Assembly (NCBI RefSeq): GCF_007830445.1
Contig: NZ_VLKR01000001.1
Coordinates: 1-64,000, forward strand
DNA from: Sphingobacterium siyangense
GTDB taxonomy: Bacteria; Bacteroidota; Bacteroidia; Sphingobacteriales; Sphingobacteriaceae
Length of the DNA: 64,000 nucleotides
Direction: 5' to 3'
This document shows positions 45,818 through 55,253 of the stretch, in pieces. A program made the position numbers and the translations under genes. Every line of letters starts with the position of its first letter. Within the stretch, counting starts at the first letter, position 1. The notes under the pieces were generated by a model that was not told the origin of the DNA, did no database searches, and saw nothing but the letters and a program-made list of their open reading frames with translations.

Positions 45818-47821
45818 CTACCAAATTTTGATACGTTTATCGACCGGAACAAACATTTTGTCACCGTTCTTTGTATCCCAAGCTTTATGGAAAGCATCTA
45901 GGTTAATGATCGGCGCAAAAGCACGGTACTGTGCCGGAGAATGCGGATCAGTTTTCACTTGATTGACCACAAACTCGTCTGTTGTCTTCGTTCTCCATAT
46001 TGTAGCCCAGGAAAGGAAAAAGCGCTGGTCCTGCGTAAAACCATCTATTAATCCAGGATTTCCCTTATCTTTCAGATAAAGTTGCAATGCATCAAAAGCA
46101 ACTGATGAACCTCCCAAATCCCCAATATTCTCCCCTAATGTAAAGCGACCGTTCACAAAAACGCCTGGTACAGGTTCATAGGATTCAAATTGACGTACCA
46201 AAGCATCAGCCGCTGCTTCAAATTTCGCCTTATCACTGTCGCTCCACCAGTTGTTCAGGTTTCCGTTTCCATCGTATTTCGCACCCTGGTCGTCAAATCC
46301 ATGTGAAAGTTCATGACCAATTACCGCACCGATACCACCAAAATTAACTGCAGCATCAGCCTTATAATCATAGAATGGTGGCTGAAGAATCGCTGCCGGA
46401 AAGACAATCTCGTTAAACAATGGGCTATAATAAGCGTTTACAGTTTGTGGAGTCATCCCCCATTCTGACTTATCTACTGGCTTATCTTGCTTCGCCAAAT
46501 TTTGGTAAAATGCCCATTTACTCGAAGCCAATACATTTTCATACAACGATGTACCAACATCAAGTTTGCTATAATCTTTCCATTTATCCGGATAACCAAT
46601 TTTAACTTTAAACTTAGCCAGTTTGTCTAATGCCTTTACTTTCGTTTCATCCGACATCCAAGTTAATCCCTTGATATGCTGCCCGAAAGCTTTAACAAGA
46701 TAGCTTACAAGTTCTTCAGCTTCAGCTTTGGCCTTCGGAGGAAAGTTTTCTTTCACATATAATTTCCCCAATAGCTCCCCTGCGATCGAATTGACAAATT
46801 CCACACCACGCTTATCTAAAGCACGCTGCTCCTTTTGTCCTTTTAACTTACGACCCCAGAAGTCAAAATACAGATCATTAAGCTCCTGTGTAGTATATGA
46901 CGCTGCATTATTTAAAATATGAAATGTCAATAGCTCTTTGATTACCGGTAAATTTTCAGGATTGAAAACTCGATCCAAATTTTCATAATACTTTATTTCC
47001 GGCACAATCACAGTATCGGCCTTAAAACCGACATCCTTTAGGTACTTTGCAATATCCACGTTTTTCACCATTTTTTTTAGATCAGCTACAGCGATCGGAT
47101 TATATCGACCATTAGCATCACGTGATTGCTCAACAGTTTTAAGGTTTGCGGCCATCTGCTTTTCAAAGGCAACAATTTTTTGACCTTTTAAATCCTTCGT
47201 AACTTGGCCAGATTTAGCATAAAGTGCAGAAATATAATTTGAATAGTCAGTTAAGGTTTCTTCGTTCTTCTTGTCTTTTACTTGATAATATGAACGTCCT
47301 AAACCTAGACTTCCGCCACCAAGGTATACCGTATTAACATCGGAATTTTTAAGATGCGCATATACATAGCCACTAAAAAAAGGATTTCCACCAATGGGTG
47401 CTACCTCAACAAGATATTTATATAAATCATCGAAATTCTTAATGGCTGCAATTTTAGTAAGATAAGGTTTAACAGGCGCTAAACCAAGCTTATTGCGCGT
47501 TTTCATATCCACAAATGATTTATACAAATCACCTATCTTCTGATTGTCTGTACCCTTTTGGAACTGTCCAGATAATGATTCTTGCAAAACCTTCAAAGTA
47601 GCAATATCAGTATTTTCACGTAATTCGTCAAAAGAACCCCAACGTGCTTTATCGGAAGGTATTTTGACTGTTTTCATCCATTGCCCGTTCACAAAGTTAT
47701 AAAAGTCATCTTGAGGACGAACACTCTTATCCATGTAACTCACATTGATTGCATTGTTTTGCGCATGGCCTGTCAATGAGCCACAGGCTAACAAGGCTGC
47801 AAAAAGTAGATTTTTCTTCAT
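45818..47821 (-). CDS. M13-family zinc metallopeptidase (neprilysin/PepO-like)
   Basis: A 667-residue exported oligopeptidase. The signal sequence KKNLLFAALLACGSLTGHAQ could be cleaved after HAQ, though LLAC resembles a weak lipobox. The zinc site is IGHELSHGFDDQG (His503, Glu504, His507) with the second motif ENIGDLGG supplying the glutamate ligand. The N-terminal SVRPQDDFYNFVNGQWM is the usual M13 opening. The length fits the family. I start at ATG 47821, since the 30 codons upstream are not signal-like. It probably degrades peptides in the periplasm or at the surface. Confidence 0.95.
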   Translation of the reverse strand: MKKNLLFAALLACGSLTGHAQNNAINVSYMDKSVRPQDDFYNFVNGQWMKTVKIPSDKARWGSFDELRENTDIATLKVLQESLSGQFQKGTDNQKIGDLYKSFVDMKTRNKLGLAPVKPYLTKIAAIKNFDDLYKYLVEVAPIGGNPFFSGYVYAHLKNSDVNTVYLGGGSLGLGRSYYQVKDKKNEETLTDYSNYISALYAKSGQVTKDLKGQKIVAFEKQMAANLKTVEQSRDANGRYNPIAVADLKKMVKNVDIAKYLKDVGFKADTVIVPEIKYYENLDRVFNPENLPVIKELLTFHILNNAASYTTQELNDLYFDFWGRKLKGQKEQRALDKRGVEFVNSIAGELLGKLYVKENFPPKAKAEAEELVSYLVKAFGQHIKGLTWMSDETKVKALDKLAKFKVKIGYPDKWKDYSKLDVGTSLYENVLASSKWAFYQNLAKQDKPVDKSEWGMTPQTVNAYYSPLFNEIVFPAAILQPPFYDYKADAAVNFGGIGAVIGHELSHGFDDQGAKYDGNGNLNNWWSDSDKAKFEAAADALVRQFESYEPVPGVFVNGRFTLGENIGDLGGSSVAFDALQLYLKDKGNPGLIDGFTQDQRFFLSWATIWRTKTTDEFVVNQVKTDPHSPAQYRAFAPIINLDAFHKAWDTKNGDKMFVPVDKRIKIW

Positions 47822-47932
47822 ATAAAAATTTAGTTTGTTTATCGCTATACACAAACTTAAGAAAAGTTCTTCTATTGTTGATGCAACAAATATGGTTCTA
47901 ATGACAACCAAAATTAAGAAGCATAGTTGGGT

Positions 47933-48136
47933 CTATGCTTTATTGCGGGTTGATTTACGTAGTACAAGGATAAAAATCAGTAAGAACAAGGCAATACCTG
48001 CGATCCAGATCCACGGATTAGCATACCATAAAGTACCATTCGCTTCTTTCAGTTTTTGATTTTCTTCTAGCGTAACCTGTGCTTTCAATAAAAAAAATGA
48101 AAGAACAGAACCAACTAGTAAAGCAGTCTTTTTCAT
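47933..48136 (-). CDS. Small single-pass membrane protein
   Basis: A 67-residue protein: an N-terminal signal-like segment (KKTALLVGSVLSFFLLKAQ), a short polar stretch (EENQKLKEANG), a second hydrophobic helix (PWIWIAGIALFLLIFILVL) and a basic tail. No family is recognised, but the design (signal plus C-terminal anchor) recurs in small Bacteroidota envelope proteins. It lies between metA and the M13 peptidase gene with its own start. Confidence 0.6.
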   Translation of the reverse strand: MKKTALLVGSVLSFFLLKAQVTLEENQKLKEANGTLWYANPWIWIAGIALFLLIFILVLRKSTRNKA

Positions 48137-48197
48137 ATTTAATCACTTAACATGAATAGAATGCTTTTTTAGCCGTTTTTGTTTGAAATGAATTAAA

Positions 48198-49139
48198 TTA
48201 TCCTTGTTTGATTTCGCCTAAGTAAACCACATCTTTTAGATCAAAAGGAGTTTCTTGATACACGAAGTAATTCAACCAGTTATTGAAAAGCAGGTTCGCA
48301 TGGCTTGTCCAGCGCACTAGAGGACGGTTTTCGGGATTGTCATCGACATAATAATTTGCTGGCATAGCAATCTCCTGCCCCTTTTCTAAGTCTCTTTTAT
48401 ACTCTTCATCCAATGTAAAAGGAGCATATTCTGAATGTCCCGTCAAATAAAATTCTCGTCCACCTCGTGAAGAAACAATAGCAATACCTGCTTCCGGCGA
48501 TTCCGAAAGAATTTCCAAACCCTCTTTCGCCAGTAGATCATCCTTCTCAATGGTTGTATGGCGGCTGTGCGGTATAAAGAACTCATCATCAAATCCACGG
48601 AATAGCGGATGTCTTTTGTTTAACGTAGTATGCTTAAATACACCAAAAAGCTTTTCCGCTAGTGGCTTCTTCTCTACACCATAGAAATGATACAATGCAG
48701 CTTGAGACGCCCAACAGATATACAAACTTGATGTTACATGGGTTCGTGCCCAATCGAAGATGGTCTGAATTTCTGCCCAGTAGGTCACTTCCTCGAATGC
48801 AACCATTTCAACTGGAGCCCCCGTAATAATCATCCCGTCGTAGAAATTCTCCTTAACCTCAGTCAAGCTCTTATAAAACATCTCCAAATGCTCTTCGGGA
48901 GTGTTCTTTGAAACATGCGTTTCAAGTCGCAAAAATTCCATTTCCACCTGCAAAGGATTATTTGACAGCAAACGAATAAAATCTGTCTCTGTCGTGATTT
49001 TAAGCGGCATCAAGTTCAGTACTAAAACGCGAAGCGGTCTAATGTCCTGCTCATTTGCTCTTAAATCACTCATGACAAATATATTCTCCTTTTTCAACAG
49101 CTCAATGGCAGGAAGGTTATTAGGAAGTTTGACCGGCAT
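48198..49139 (-). CDS. metA: Homoserine O-acyltransferase MetA, predicted acetyl type
   Basis: A 313-residue MetA that acylates L-homoserine, the first committed step of methionine synthesis. Numbered from ATG 49139 (MPVKLPNN, the usual MetA start), the catalytic residues fall at their reference positions: Cys142 (ICWASQAAL), His235 and Glu237 (GHSEYAP). Residue 111, in TGAPVEMV, is Glu. In characterised MetA proteins Glu111 gives acetyl-CoA specificity and Gly111 succinyl-CoA, so this one should make O-acetylhomoserine. The frame is open to 49160. TAATTTTG on its strand (49169-49176) is a possible -7 box; no SAM riboswitch is seen in the roughly 110 bases upstream. Confidence 0.95.
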   Translation of the reverse strand: MPVKLPNNLPAIELLKKENIFVMSDLRANEQDIRPLRVLVLNLMPLKITTETDFIRLLSNNPLQVEMEFLRLETHVSKNTPEEHLEMFYKSLTEVKENFYDGMIITGAPVEMVAFEEVTYWAEIQTIFDWARTHVTSSLYICWASQAALYHFYGVEKKPLAEKLFGVFKHTTLNKRHPLFRGFDDEFFIPHSRHTTIEKDDLLAKEGLEILSESPEAGIAIVSSRGGREFYLTGHSEYAPFTLDEEYKRDLEKGQEIAMPANYYVDDNPENRPLVRWTSHANLLFNNWLNYFVYQETPFDLKDVVYLGEIKQG

Positions 49140-49252
49140 AGATAATTTCTCCTTATACAATTAGCATGCAAAATTAGCAAGAAAATGCCATAAATGCTAA
49201 ATGAAACATAAATTATCTTCCATTATATTGTTATAATCTCCAACACCAAAAT

Positions 49253-49783
49253 CTATTCCTTACTTAAATCCAATAGGGATTTTCTGAATTTCTGCGACCC
49301 AAAATTCATTCCACCTACATGCTTAATGACCAGCTTACCAGCCTTGTCCAAAATAATTGTTGTGGGTATGCTTGTGGTACTCAATTCATTCGGCAACGCC
49401 GAATTTAACTGATACACAGGTAGACTATATTTTCTTTTCGCCATAAATTTCCTCGAAGCACTAAGATTTCCATCAATATCGACAGACAAAATAATAATCC
49501 TATCGTTGCTTTTAAAATCCTGATAGAGTTGATCCAATGAAGGCATCTCAGCAAGACAAGGTGGACACCATGTTGCCCATAAATTAATAACCACAACTTT
49601 CCCCTTGAATTGATTTAGGCTCAACACATTGTTTTTACTGTCCCTAAAGCTAAGATCATACCCTTCGGTCCAGCCATTACCCTCCCCTTTGGTAACAGAA
49701 AGCGTATTTGCTTTACCCGGAAATGGGCTGCAAAACAACAAACTAATCAAGAAAAGGACACTATAATTTACTCTTATTCTCAT
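49253..49783 (-). CDS. TlpA-like exported thiol-disulfide oxidoreductase
   Basis: A 176-residue thioredoxin-fold protein with a signal peptide (YSVLFLISLLFCSPFPGKA) and the redox motif WATWCPPCLAEMP. It contains the cis-proline region TTSIPTTIILD and the family end VGGMNFGSQKFRKSL. Such proteins reduce periplasmic disulfides, often for cytochrome c maturation. It lies 93 bases upstream of metA's start on the same strand; no functional link is evident. Confidence 0.92.
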   Translation of the reverse strand: MRIRVNYSVLFLISLLFCSPFPGKANTLSVTKGEGNGWTEGYDLSFRDSKNNVLSLNQFKGKVVVINLWATWCPPCLAEMPSLDQLYQDFKSNDRIIILSVDIDGNLSASRKFMAKRKYSLPVYQLNSALPNELSTTSIPTTIILDKAGKLVIKHVGGMNFGSQKFRKSLLDLSKE

Positions 49784-50008
49784 ACAACACTGTTTCTAAG
49801 CATAAACATTAACATAACGTTTGCATCCTAATTTGATTGTCTCTAAATCAGAAAAAACAATCTTTTTTTTATTCTGTTTTTTAATTCATTTTTTAGCGCC
49901 GATATAGGCATAAATTCCGTTTTGGAATACAAAAGCGGAAAGATATGTGTAAAAGATATTACAAACAAATTTGGGGATATGTGTATTATATAGTATGAAA
50001 ATAAGTAA

Positions 50009-52783
50009 ATGAATATGAGCAAAGAGAAATCAATACGAGAAATTGAAATTAACGGAAAAATTTACCAGTATAGTTCTATTAAAGATCTTCCTGAAGGTAA
50101 TATCACGCACCTACCATTCAGCATCCGGATATTACTGGAAAATGTATTGCGTAACCATGATGGATTCAGTATCACGGACGAGCATGTCAATACCCTGATT
50201 CATTGGACTCCGCAACCTGTTGACAAAGATATACCCTTCAAGCCGGCTAGAATTTTAATGCAGGACTTTACCGGAGTACCTGCTGTAGTCGATATGGCTT
50301 CCCTACGTGCCGAATTTATCCGTCATGGCAAGGATGGACAAAAAATAAATCCAGCTATACCTGTGGATCTAGTTATTGATCATTCCGTTCAAGTCGATTA
50401 CTTTGGCACAGACTACTCGTATGACAGGAATGTCGAGTTGGAATATGAACGCAACCGCGAGCGTTATGAACTCCTTAAATGGGCACAGAAAGGATTGAAA
50501 AATTTCACTGTTGTTCCTCCGGGTATGGGTATCTGCCATCAGGTTAATTTGGAATATCTTGCCAAAGGAGTAATTGAACGCGACAATTGGCTTTTTCCGG
50601 ATACCTTAGTAGGGACGGATTCTCATACACCAATGGTGAATGGTATTGGTGTACTGGGTTGGGGAGTTGGTGGTATTGAGGCTGAAGCTGCCATGCTTGG
50701 ACAACCCATCTTTTTCACCTGTCCTGAAGTTATCGGCCTTAAACTTATCGGCAAAATACCCGCGACTTGCACCGCGACAGACATGGTCCTTTCGATAACA
50801 AAAATACTTCGCGATAAAGGTGTTGTGGGCAAATTTGTTGAAGTATTTGGCGAAGGATTGGACAGCCTTTCGGTGACAGACCGCGCGACAATATCCAACA
50901 TGTCCCCAGAATTTGGCTGTACGGTTACCTATTTTCCGATTGATGACCGAACCCTTGAATACATGCATAGCACCAATCGAAGCGCAGAGCAGATTAAAAT
51001 TGTTGAAGATTATTGTAAAAGCAACTTACTCTGGCGCACGGGCAAGGAAGAAATTCAATATTCGTCGGTGGTTGAATTCAATTTATCAAGCCTAGAACCA
51101 ACTGTATCTGGCCCCAAAAGGCCTCAGGATAAAATTCTAGTGAAGGATTTAAAAACCACATTTTCACAACTCTTAGACAGCGAACACCATCGACAATATG
51201 TCCCTGTTTTGCAGCGATCGGAATCTGCCTGGCTTGCTGACGGCGGTTCAGGAACAGAGTTTACCTTTGGTAAGGTACCTGTCGAACATGATTCACCTCA
51301 TGAAGTTATTCAAGAGTCTATTCATGCCGTTCGCATCAAACACAATCATAAGGAGTATATAGTCAGTGATGGCAGTATTGCGATTGCAGCTATAACAAGC
51401 TGTACCAATACCTCGAACCCGACTGTCATGATCGGTGCAGGATTATTGGCCCGTAACGCCATCGAGCGCGGACTTCGCACCAAATCCTGGGTCAAGACCT
51501 CTTTAGCACCTGGCTCAAAAGTCGTCACACAATACCTTGAAAGATCAGGACTTAGTGCTGATCTTGATGCCCTGCGTTTTCACACTGTAGGTTACGGTTG
51601 TACCTCCTGTATTGGAAACTCCGGTCCTCTTCCACCACAGATAGCAGAAGCGGTAGAAAAAGGTGAACTGATTGTTGCCTCGGTATTATCCGGTAACCGA
51701 AATTTTGAGGCCCGTGTGCATCCACAGGTAAAAATGAACTTCTTAATGTCGCCGATGCTTGTTGTTGCCTATGCACTGGTGGGAAGAGTGGATATTAATC
51801 TCTTGGAGGAACCATTGGATTACGACCCTAACGGTCAGCCCGTATATCTGAAAGATATTTGGCCAAGCCGCGAGGATATTATCGAAACCGTCAATGCCTG
51901 TGTCAAACAATCGGATTTCCAAGAAGTCTATGATGTCATCTTCGACGGGTCGACAGACTGGCAAGAACTTGAAGTGAATCTTGATCAAAATTACCAGTGG
52001 GACAATACGTCCACCTACATAAAAGAATCGCCATTTTTTGAAAATTTACAAGCAATTCCTAATCCAATACAGGATATTCAGAATGCACGAGTATTACTTT
52101 ATCTCGGTGACTCGGTGACAACAGATCATATCTCACCCGCTGGTTCATTCAAAGAAGAAACTGCAGCTGGACAATACCTCAGATCACATCAGGTAAGTAA
52201 AGAAGATTTCAATTCTTATGGATCTAGACGTGGGAATCACGAAGTCATGATGCGCGGAACATTTGCCAATGTGCGTATTAAAAACAAAATTACCGATCGT
52301 GAAGGTGGATTTAGCCGTTACTTCCCCACCAATGAGGTGAAGACGGTATATGAAACCGCAATGGAATATCGCAAAAACAACACAGCGCTCATCGTACTGG
52401 CAGGAAAAGAGTATGGTTCGGGTTCCTCCAGAGATTGGGCGGCAAAGGGAACATTCCTCCTTGGCGTACGCGCGGTTATTGCTGAAAGTTTCGAGCGTAT
52501 TCACCGAAGTAATCTTGTCGGTATGGGCGTCGCACCTCTTGTTTTTATCAATGACGAAAACGCAGAGAAATTAGGACTAGATGGAACAGAAGTCTATAGC
52601 ATCTCGGGACTTGAGAACGATTTAACACCCCATAAACTTCTCTCGGTAAAGGCGGTACATGACAATGGAACAGTAACCACATTTCAAGTGAAAGCAAGAT
52701 TCGATTCAGCCATTGAAATAGAGTACTTTAAGAATGACGGTATTCTACAATATGTGCTGCGTCAGTATTTAAAGAACAACTAA
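50009..52783 (+). CDS. acnA: Aconitate hydratase A
   Basis: A 924-residue TCA-cycle enzyme isomerising citrate to isocitrate with a [4Fe-4S] cluster. The three cluster ligands are Cys465 (TSCTNTSNP), Cys531 and Cys534 (GCTSCIGNSGPL). The substrate motifs DSHTPMVNGIGVLGWGVGG and KEYGSGSSRDWAAKG are intact, and the C-terminal swivel domain (FERIHRSNLVGMGVAPL) is complete. Length and motifs fit the AcnA/IRP1 group rather than AcnB. Start at ATG 50009; a second ATG two codons later is possible. Monocistronic. Confidence 0.97.
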   Translation: MNMSKEKSIREIEINGKIYQYSSIKDLPEGNITHLPFSIRILLENVLRNHDGFSITDEHVNTLIHWTPQPVDKDIPFKPARILMQDFTGVPAVVDMASLRAEFIRHGKDGQKINPAIPVDLVIDHSVQVDYFGTDYSYDRNVELEYERNRERYELLKWAQKGLKNFTVVPPGMGICHQVNLEYLAKGVIERDNWLFPDTLVGTDSHTPMVNGIGVLGWGVGGIEAEAAMLGQPIFFTCPEVIGLKLIGKIPATCTATDMVLSITKILRDKGVVGKFVEVFGEGLDSLSVTDRATISNMSPEFGCTVTYFPIDDRTLEYMHSTNRSAEQIKIVEDYCKSNLLWRTGKEEIQYSSVVEFNLSSLEPTVSGPKRPQDKILVKDLKTTFSQLLDSEHHRQYVPVLQRSESAWLADGGSGTEFTFGKVPVEHDSPHEVIQESIHAVRIKHNHKEYIVSDGSIAIAAITSCTNTSNPTVMIGAGLLARNAIERGLRTKSWVKTSLAPGSKVVTQYLERSGLSADLDALRFHTVGYGCTSCIGNSGPLPPQIAEAVEKGELIVASVLSGNRNFEARVHPQVKMNFLMSPMLVVAYALVGRVDINLLEEPLDYDPNGQPVYLKDIWPSREDIIETVNACVKQSDFQEVYDVIFDGSTDWQELEVNLDQNYQWDNTSTYIKESPFFENLQAIPNPIQDIQNARVLLYLGDSVTTDHISPAGSFKEETAAGQYLRSHQVSKEDFNSYGSRRGNHEVMMRGTFANVRIKNKITDREGGFSRYFPTNEVKTVYETAMEYRKNNTALIVLAGKEYGSGSSRDWAAKGTFLLGVRAVIAESFERIHRSNLVGMGVAPLVFINDENAEKLGLDGTEVYSISGLENDLTPHKLLSVKAVHDNGTVTTFQVKARFDSAIEIEYFKNDGILQYVLRQYLKNN

Positions 52784-52821
52784 CATTGTCCAAATTAGCG
52801 CATCGAAATATCTAAAAAAGT

Positions 52822-52845
52822 AAAGGGCACTGATCAGTGCCCTTT
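52822..52845 (+). terminator. Perfect 24-bp palindrome downstream of acnA
   Basis: AAAGGGCACTGA and its exact inverse complement meet with no loop bases left over. With surrounding A and T bases it should act as the acnA terminator; the T-run is short. Confidence 0.75.
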
Positions 52846-53079
52846 AACAAACTATATAAAAACCTACCAGAGTTCTACAATACATCAGTCTTACCCCCAG
52901 CACCCCAAGAATTATGTTTTATGGCTATGCCAAAAATAGCTATAAAAAATCCTCCTTTTTATCCCTGAAATCAGGTATTTTGTTCGCAAGCGGAAATAGC
53001 GCCTTTGACTATATTTTAAAGTAAAATCATTCGGCAGAATTGCTTATTTTCGCTAAAATCAATGCTAACACGATACAGA

Positions 53080-53646
53080 ATGGAAGAACTTGTCGAACAA
53101 ACAATCACTAAACAAACATTTACAGCTGAACTGAAGCAAGTTCAGGAATTCTACAAATGCACCTTTGAGCAATGTGATTTCCAGAACGCAGAACTCGTAG
53201 ATCTACTATTCACAAATTGTGAATTTAAATCATGTAATCTTTCTAATGTCAGTCTAAAGGGCACACAATTAGATCATGTTGTTTTTAATGACTGCAAAAT
53301 GCTCGGCATACACTTTAATGAATGTAGTTCATTTTCCTTTCATGCCAATTTCAGCAACTCAGTTCTGGATTACTCCTCTTTTTTTGAAAGAAATATAAAG
53401 AAGTTCCAGTTTGAACAATGCTCTTTGCAACATGTGGATTTTGAACGGGCCAATCTTCAACAGGTGCTGTTTAAAAAAACGAATTTGCTAAATGCCCGCT
53501 TTGTACAATGCAATCTCGAGGGCTGCGATTTTCGGTCTTCGATCAATATCCAGCTAGATCCAGAGGTCAATCGTATGAAAAAAAGTAAATTTGGCCCGGA
53601 ACAACTGCCTGGCCTACTACTTAAATATCAGCTGGTTATTGATTAA
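53080..53646 (+). CDS. Pentapeptide-repeat protein
   Basis: A 188-residue right-handed quadrilateral beta-helix protein. Repeats of the form A(D/N)LxX run through residues about 25-165, for example CTFEQCDFQNAELVDLLF, CEFKSCNLSNVSL and VDFERANLQQVLFKKTNLLNARF (spans named only), with a break near residue 85 like the two-part helices of Qnr/MfpA DNA mimics. A gyrase-protecting role is possible but unproven. I prefer ATG 53080 (MEELVEQ); ATG 53062 lies too close to the TATTTTCG promoter-like box (about 53045-53052). Confidence 0.8.
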   Translation: MEELVEQTITKQTFTAELKQVQEFYKCTFEQCDFQNAELVDLLFTNCEFKSCNLSNVSLKGTQLDHVVFNDCKMLGIHFNECSSFSFHANFSNSVLDYSSFFERNIKKFQFEQCSLQHVDFERANLQQVLFKKTNLLNARFVQCNLEGCDFRSSINIQLDPEVNRMKKSKFGPEQLPGLLLKYQLVID

Positions 53647-53784
53647 ATATGGGGAAGACCGTTCAACTAACTCCCCAAATCAATGTATTCATTTGAAACA
53701 TTTTGATTTATCGTTAAATAACGGATTTCAGGGATAAAACTCCCCACTTTGAATCAGGATATTTGTCATTCAAAGTTTAAGAAG

Positions 53785-55170
53785 ATGAAAAAAATATCCC
53801 TATCATTCGCAGCTATCTTAGCGGCCAGCACAATGTCGTTTGCACAGATCAATAAAGCATTCAAGATCAACTATGCTATTACGTATGCTGTCGATCCCAG
53901 TGAAGAAGCACAAGCAGCTCCAGTTTCTGTGTACGAAGCGTATGTTAACAATGATAAAATAAAAGTCATATCGGCTTCCGGAGACGGCGAAGAGTCAATC
54001 TTTCTCATTAAAAAAAATGAAGAGCAATCAATTATATTGTACCCAGGACTGGCAAAATACGTCGTTAAAGAAAATGCGCTCAGCCCACATGCGATCAAAT
54101 TCGTCCCTAACCAGACGAAAATGATTGCCGGTTATCCCTGCAAACTAGCTCAGGTCGAAATTCCTATTTCAGAAGATAACGACGAAAACAGCACCTTATC
54201 GATCTGGTATAGCGATAAATTGCCAGCCACCTATTGGGAGGGATTTGATCTGTTTAAAAAAATCCCCGGGGCGGTGCTGCAGTTAACAACACCTCTTGGA
54301 ATGGATATGATTGCCCAGAACATCGCCGATAGCCAACTGGACGATAAAGATTTTATCGTTCCTGAGGATTATGAGCAAGTAGCATCCATTTATGACGACG
54401 AGGAAGATTCGGAAGAAAGCAACCAGATTGCTGAAAACCTGTATTTATTTGAAGATGCTGCAACTAATCTCCTAGGGGTACAAGACGGTGAAGAAAAAAC
54501 AATTGTACCAGCACAATATCTATACATCGCACCATTTGTTGGCGATATTAGTATAGTTCAATATAAAAATGAAAAATATGGTGCCATTAATCTGGCCGGT
54601 AAACCAATCATTCCCTTCCAATACGATTATTTAGGATACGATGATCACCTTGGACAACTGGTTTTTGGACTAAACGAAAAATATGGGGTCATGGATAAAT
54701 CTGGCAAAATTTTAATTTCCGCAAATTATGATATGATATCGTTCATTAACGGTGGTTATGCCGTATTTCAGCAGAAAAATAAATATGGTATATTGAATCA
54801 GGCGGGCAAAATAATTGTCCCGGCGACCTATAGCTATATTTCTGAAAATAATTCAACGCATTTCATCAGTATTGAAAACGACACGTATAATCTTACCGAA
54901 ATAAAAACCAATAAAATCGTTGCTCCCGACTACGATTTGATTTCAGTTACAGAAGAACCTAATCTTTTCCTTGCTAGTAAAGATGGAAAATATGGTTATT
55001 TAGATGGCCAGGGAAAAGTGGCCATACCGTTTATATACAGCGGGGCCACCTCTTTCAGTGATGGTGTAGCTTCTGTCTCATTAGCGGATTCGGACGATGT
55101 AATTTTGATTAATACAAAAGGTGAACGTGTAGAAATAGATGCCGCGGCAGAGGCAACAGATACAATTTAA
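53785..55170 (+). CDS. Exported WG-repeat protein
   Basis: A 461-residue protein with signal peptide KKISLSFAAILAASTMSFAQ. Residues about 20-190 form a domain of unknown function (GLIM-like opening INKAFKINYAITYAV) with an acidic linker DDEEDSEESNQ. The C-terminal half has several WG-type repeats (KYGAINLAGKPIIPFQYD, KYGVMDKSGKILISANYD, KYGILNQAGKIIVPATYS, KYGYLDGQGKVAIPFIYS). WG repeats probably bind partners at the envelope. I start at ATG 53785, where the signal peptide begins; an upstream TTG is not needed. Confidence 0.82.
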   Translation: MKKISLSFAAILAASTMSFAQINKAFKINYAITYAVDPSEEAQAAPVSVYEAYVNNDKIKVISASGDGEESIFLIKKNEEQSIILYPGLAKYVVKENALSPHAIKFVPNQTKMIAGYPCKLAQVEIPISEDNDENSTLSIWYSDKLPATYWEGFDLFKKIPGAVLQLTTPLGMDMIAQNIADSQLDDKDFIVPEDYEQVASIYDDEEDSEESNQIAENLYLFEDAATNLLGVQDGEEKTIVPAQYLYIAPFVGDISIVQYKNEKYGAINLAGKPIIPFQYDYLGYDDHLGQLVFGLNEKYGVMDKSGKILISANYDMISFINGGYAVFQQKNKYGILNQAGKIIVPATYSYISENNSTHFISIENDTYNLTEIKTNKIVAPDYDLISVTEEPNLFLASKDGKYGYLDGQGKVAIPFIYSGATSFSDGVASVSLADSDDVILINTKGERVEIDAAAEATDTI

Positions 55171-55180
55171 GAACCAGAAA

Positions 55181-55218
55181 CCAAAAAAGGCAGCAGATAT
55201 ATCTGCTGCCTTTTTTGG
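55181..55218. terminator. 38-bp perfect palindromic bidirectional terminator
   Basis: CCAAAAAAGGCAGCAGATA (55181-55199) is followed at once by its inverse complement (55200-55218), between converging genes. Confidence 0.93.
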
Positions 55219-55253
55219 TATACGGTTGCCGATCATCAAAGATCAATAGGAGT

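Noticed and set aside
49140..49252. SAM riboswitch in front of metA.
   Set aside because: The gap to the upstream gene is only about 110 AT-rich bases and shows no S-box-like multi-stem core.
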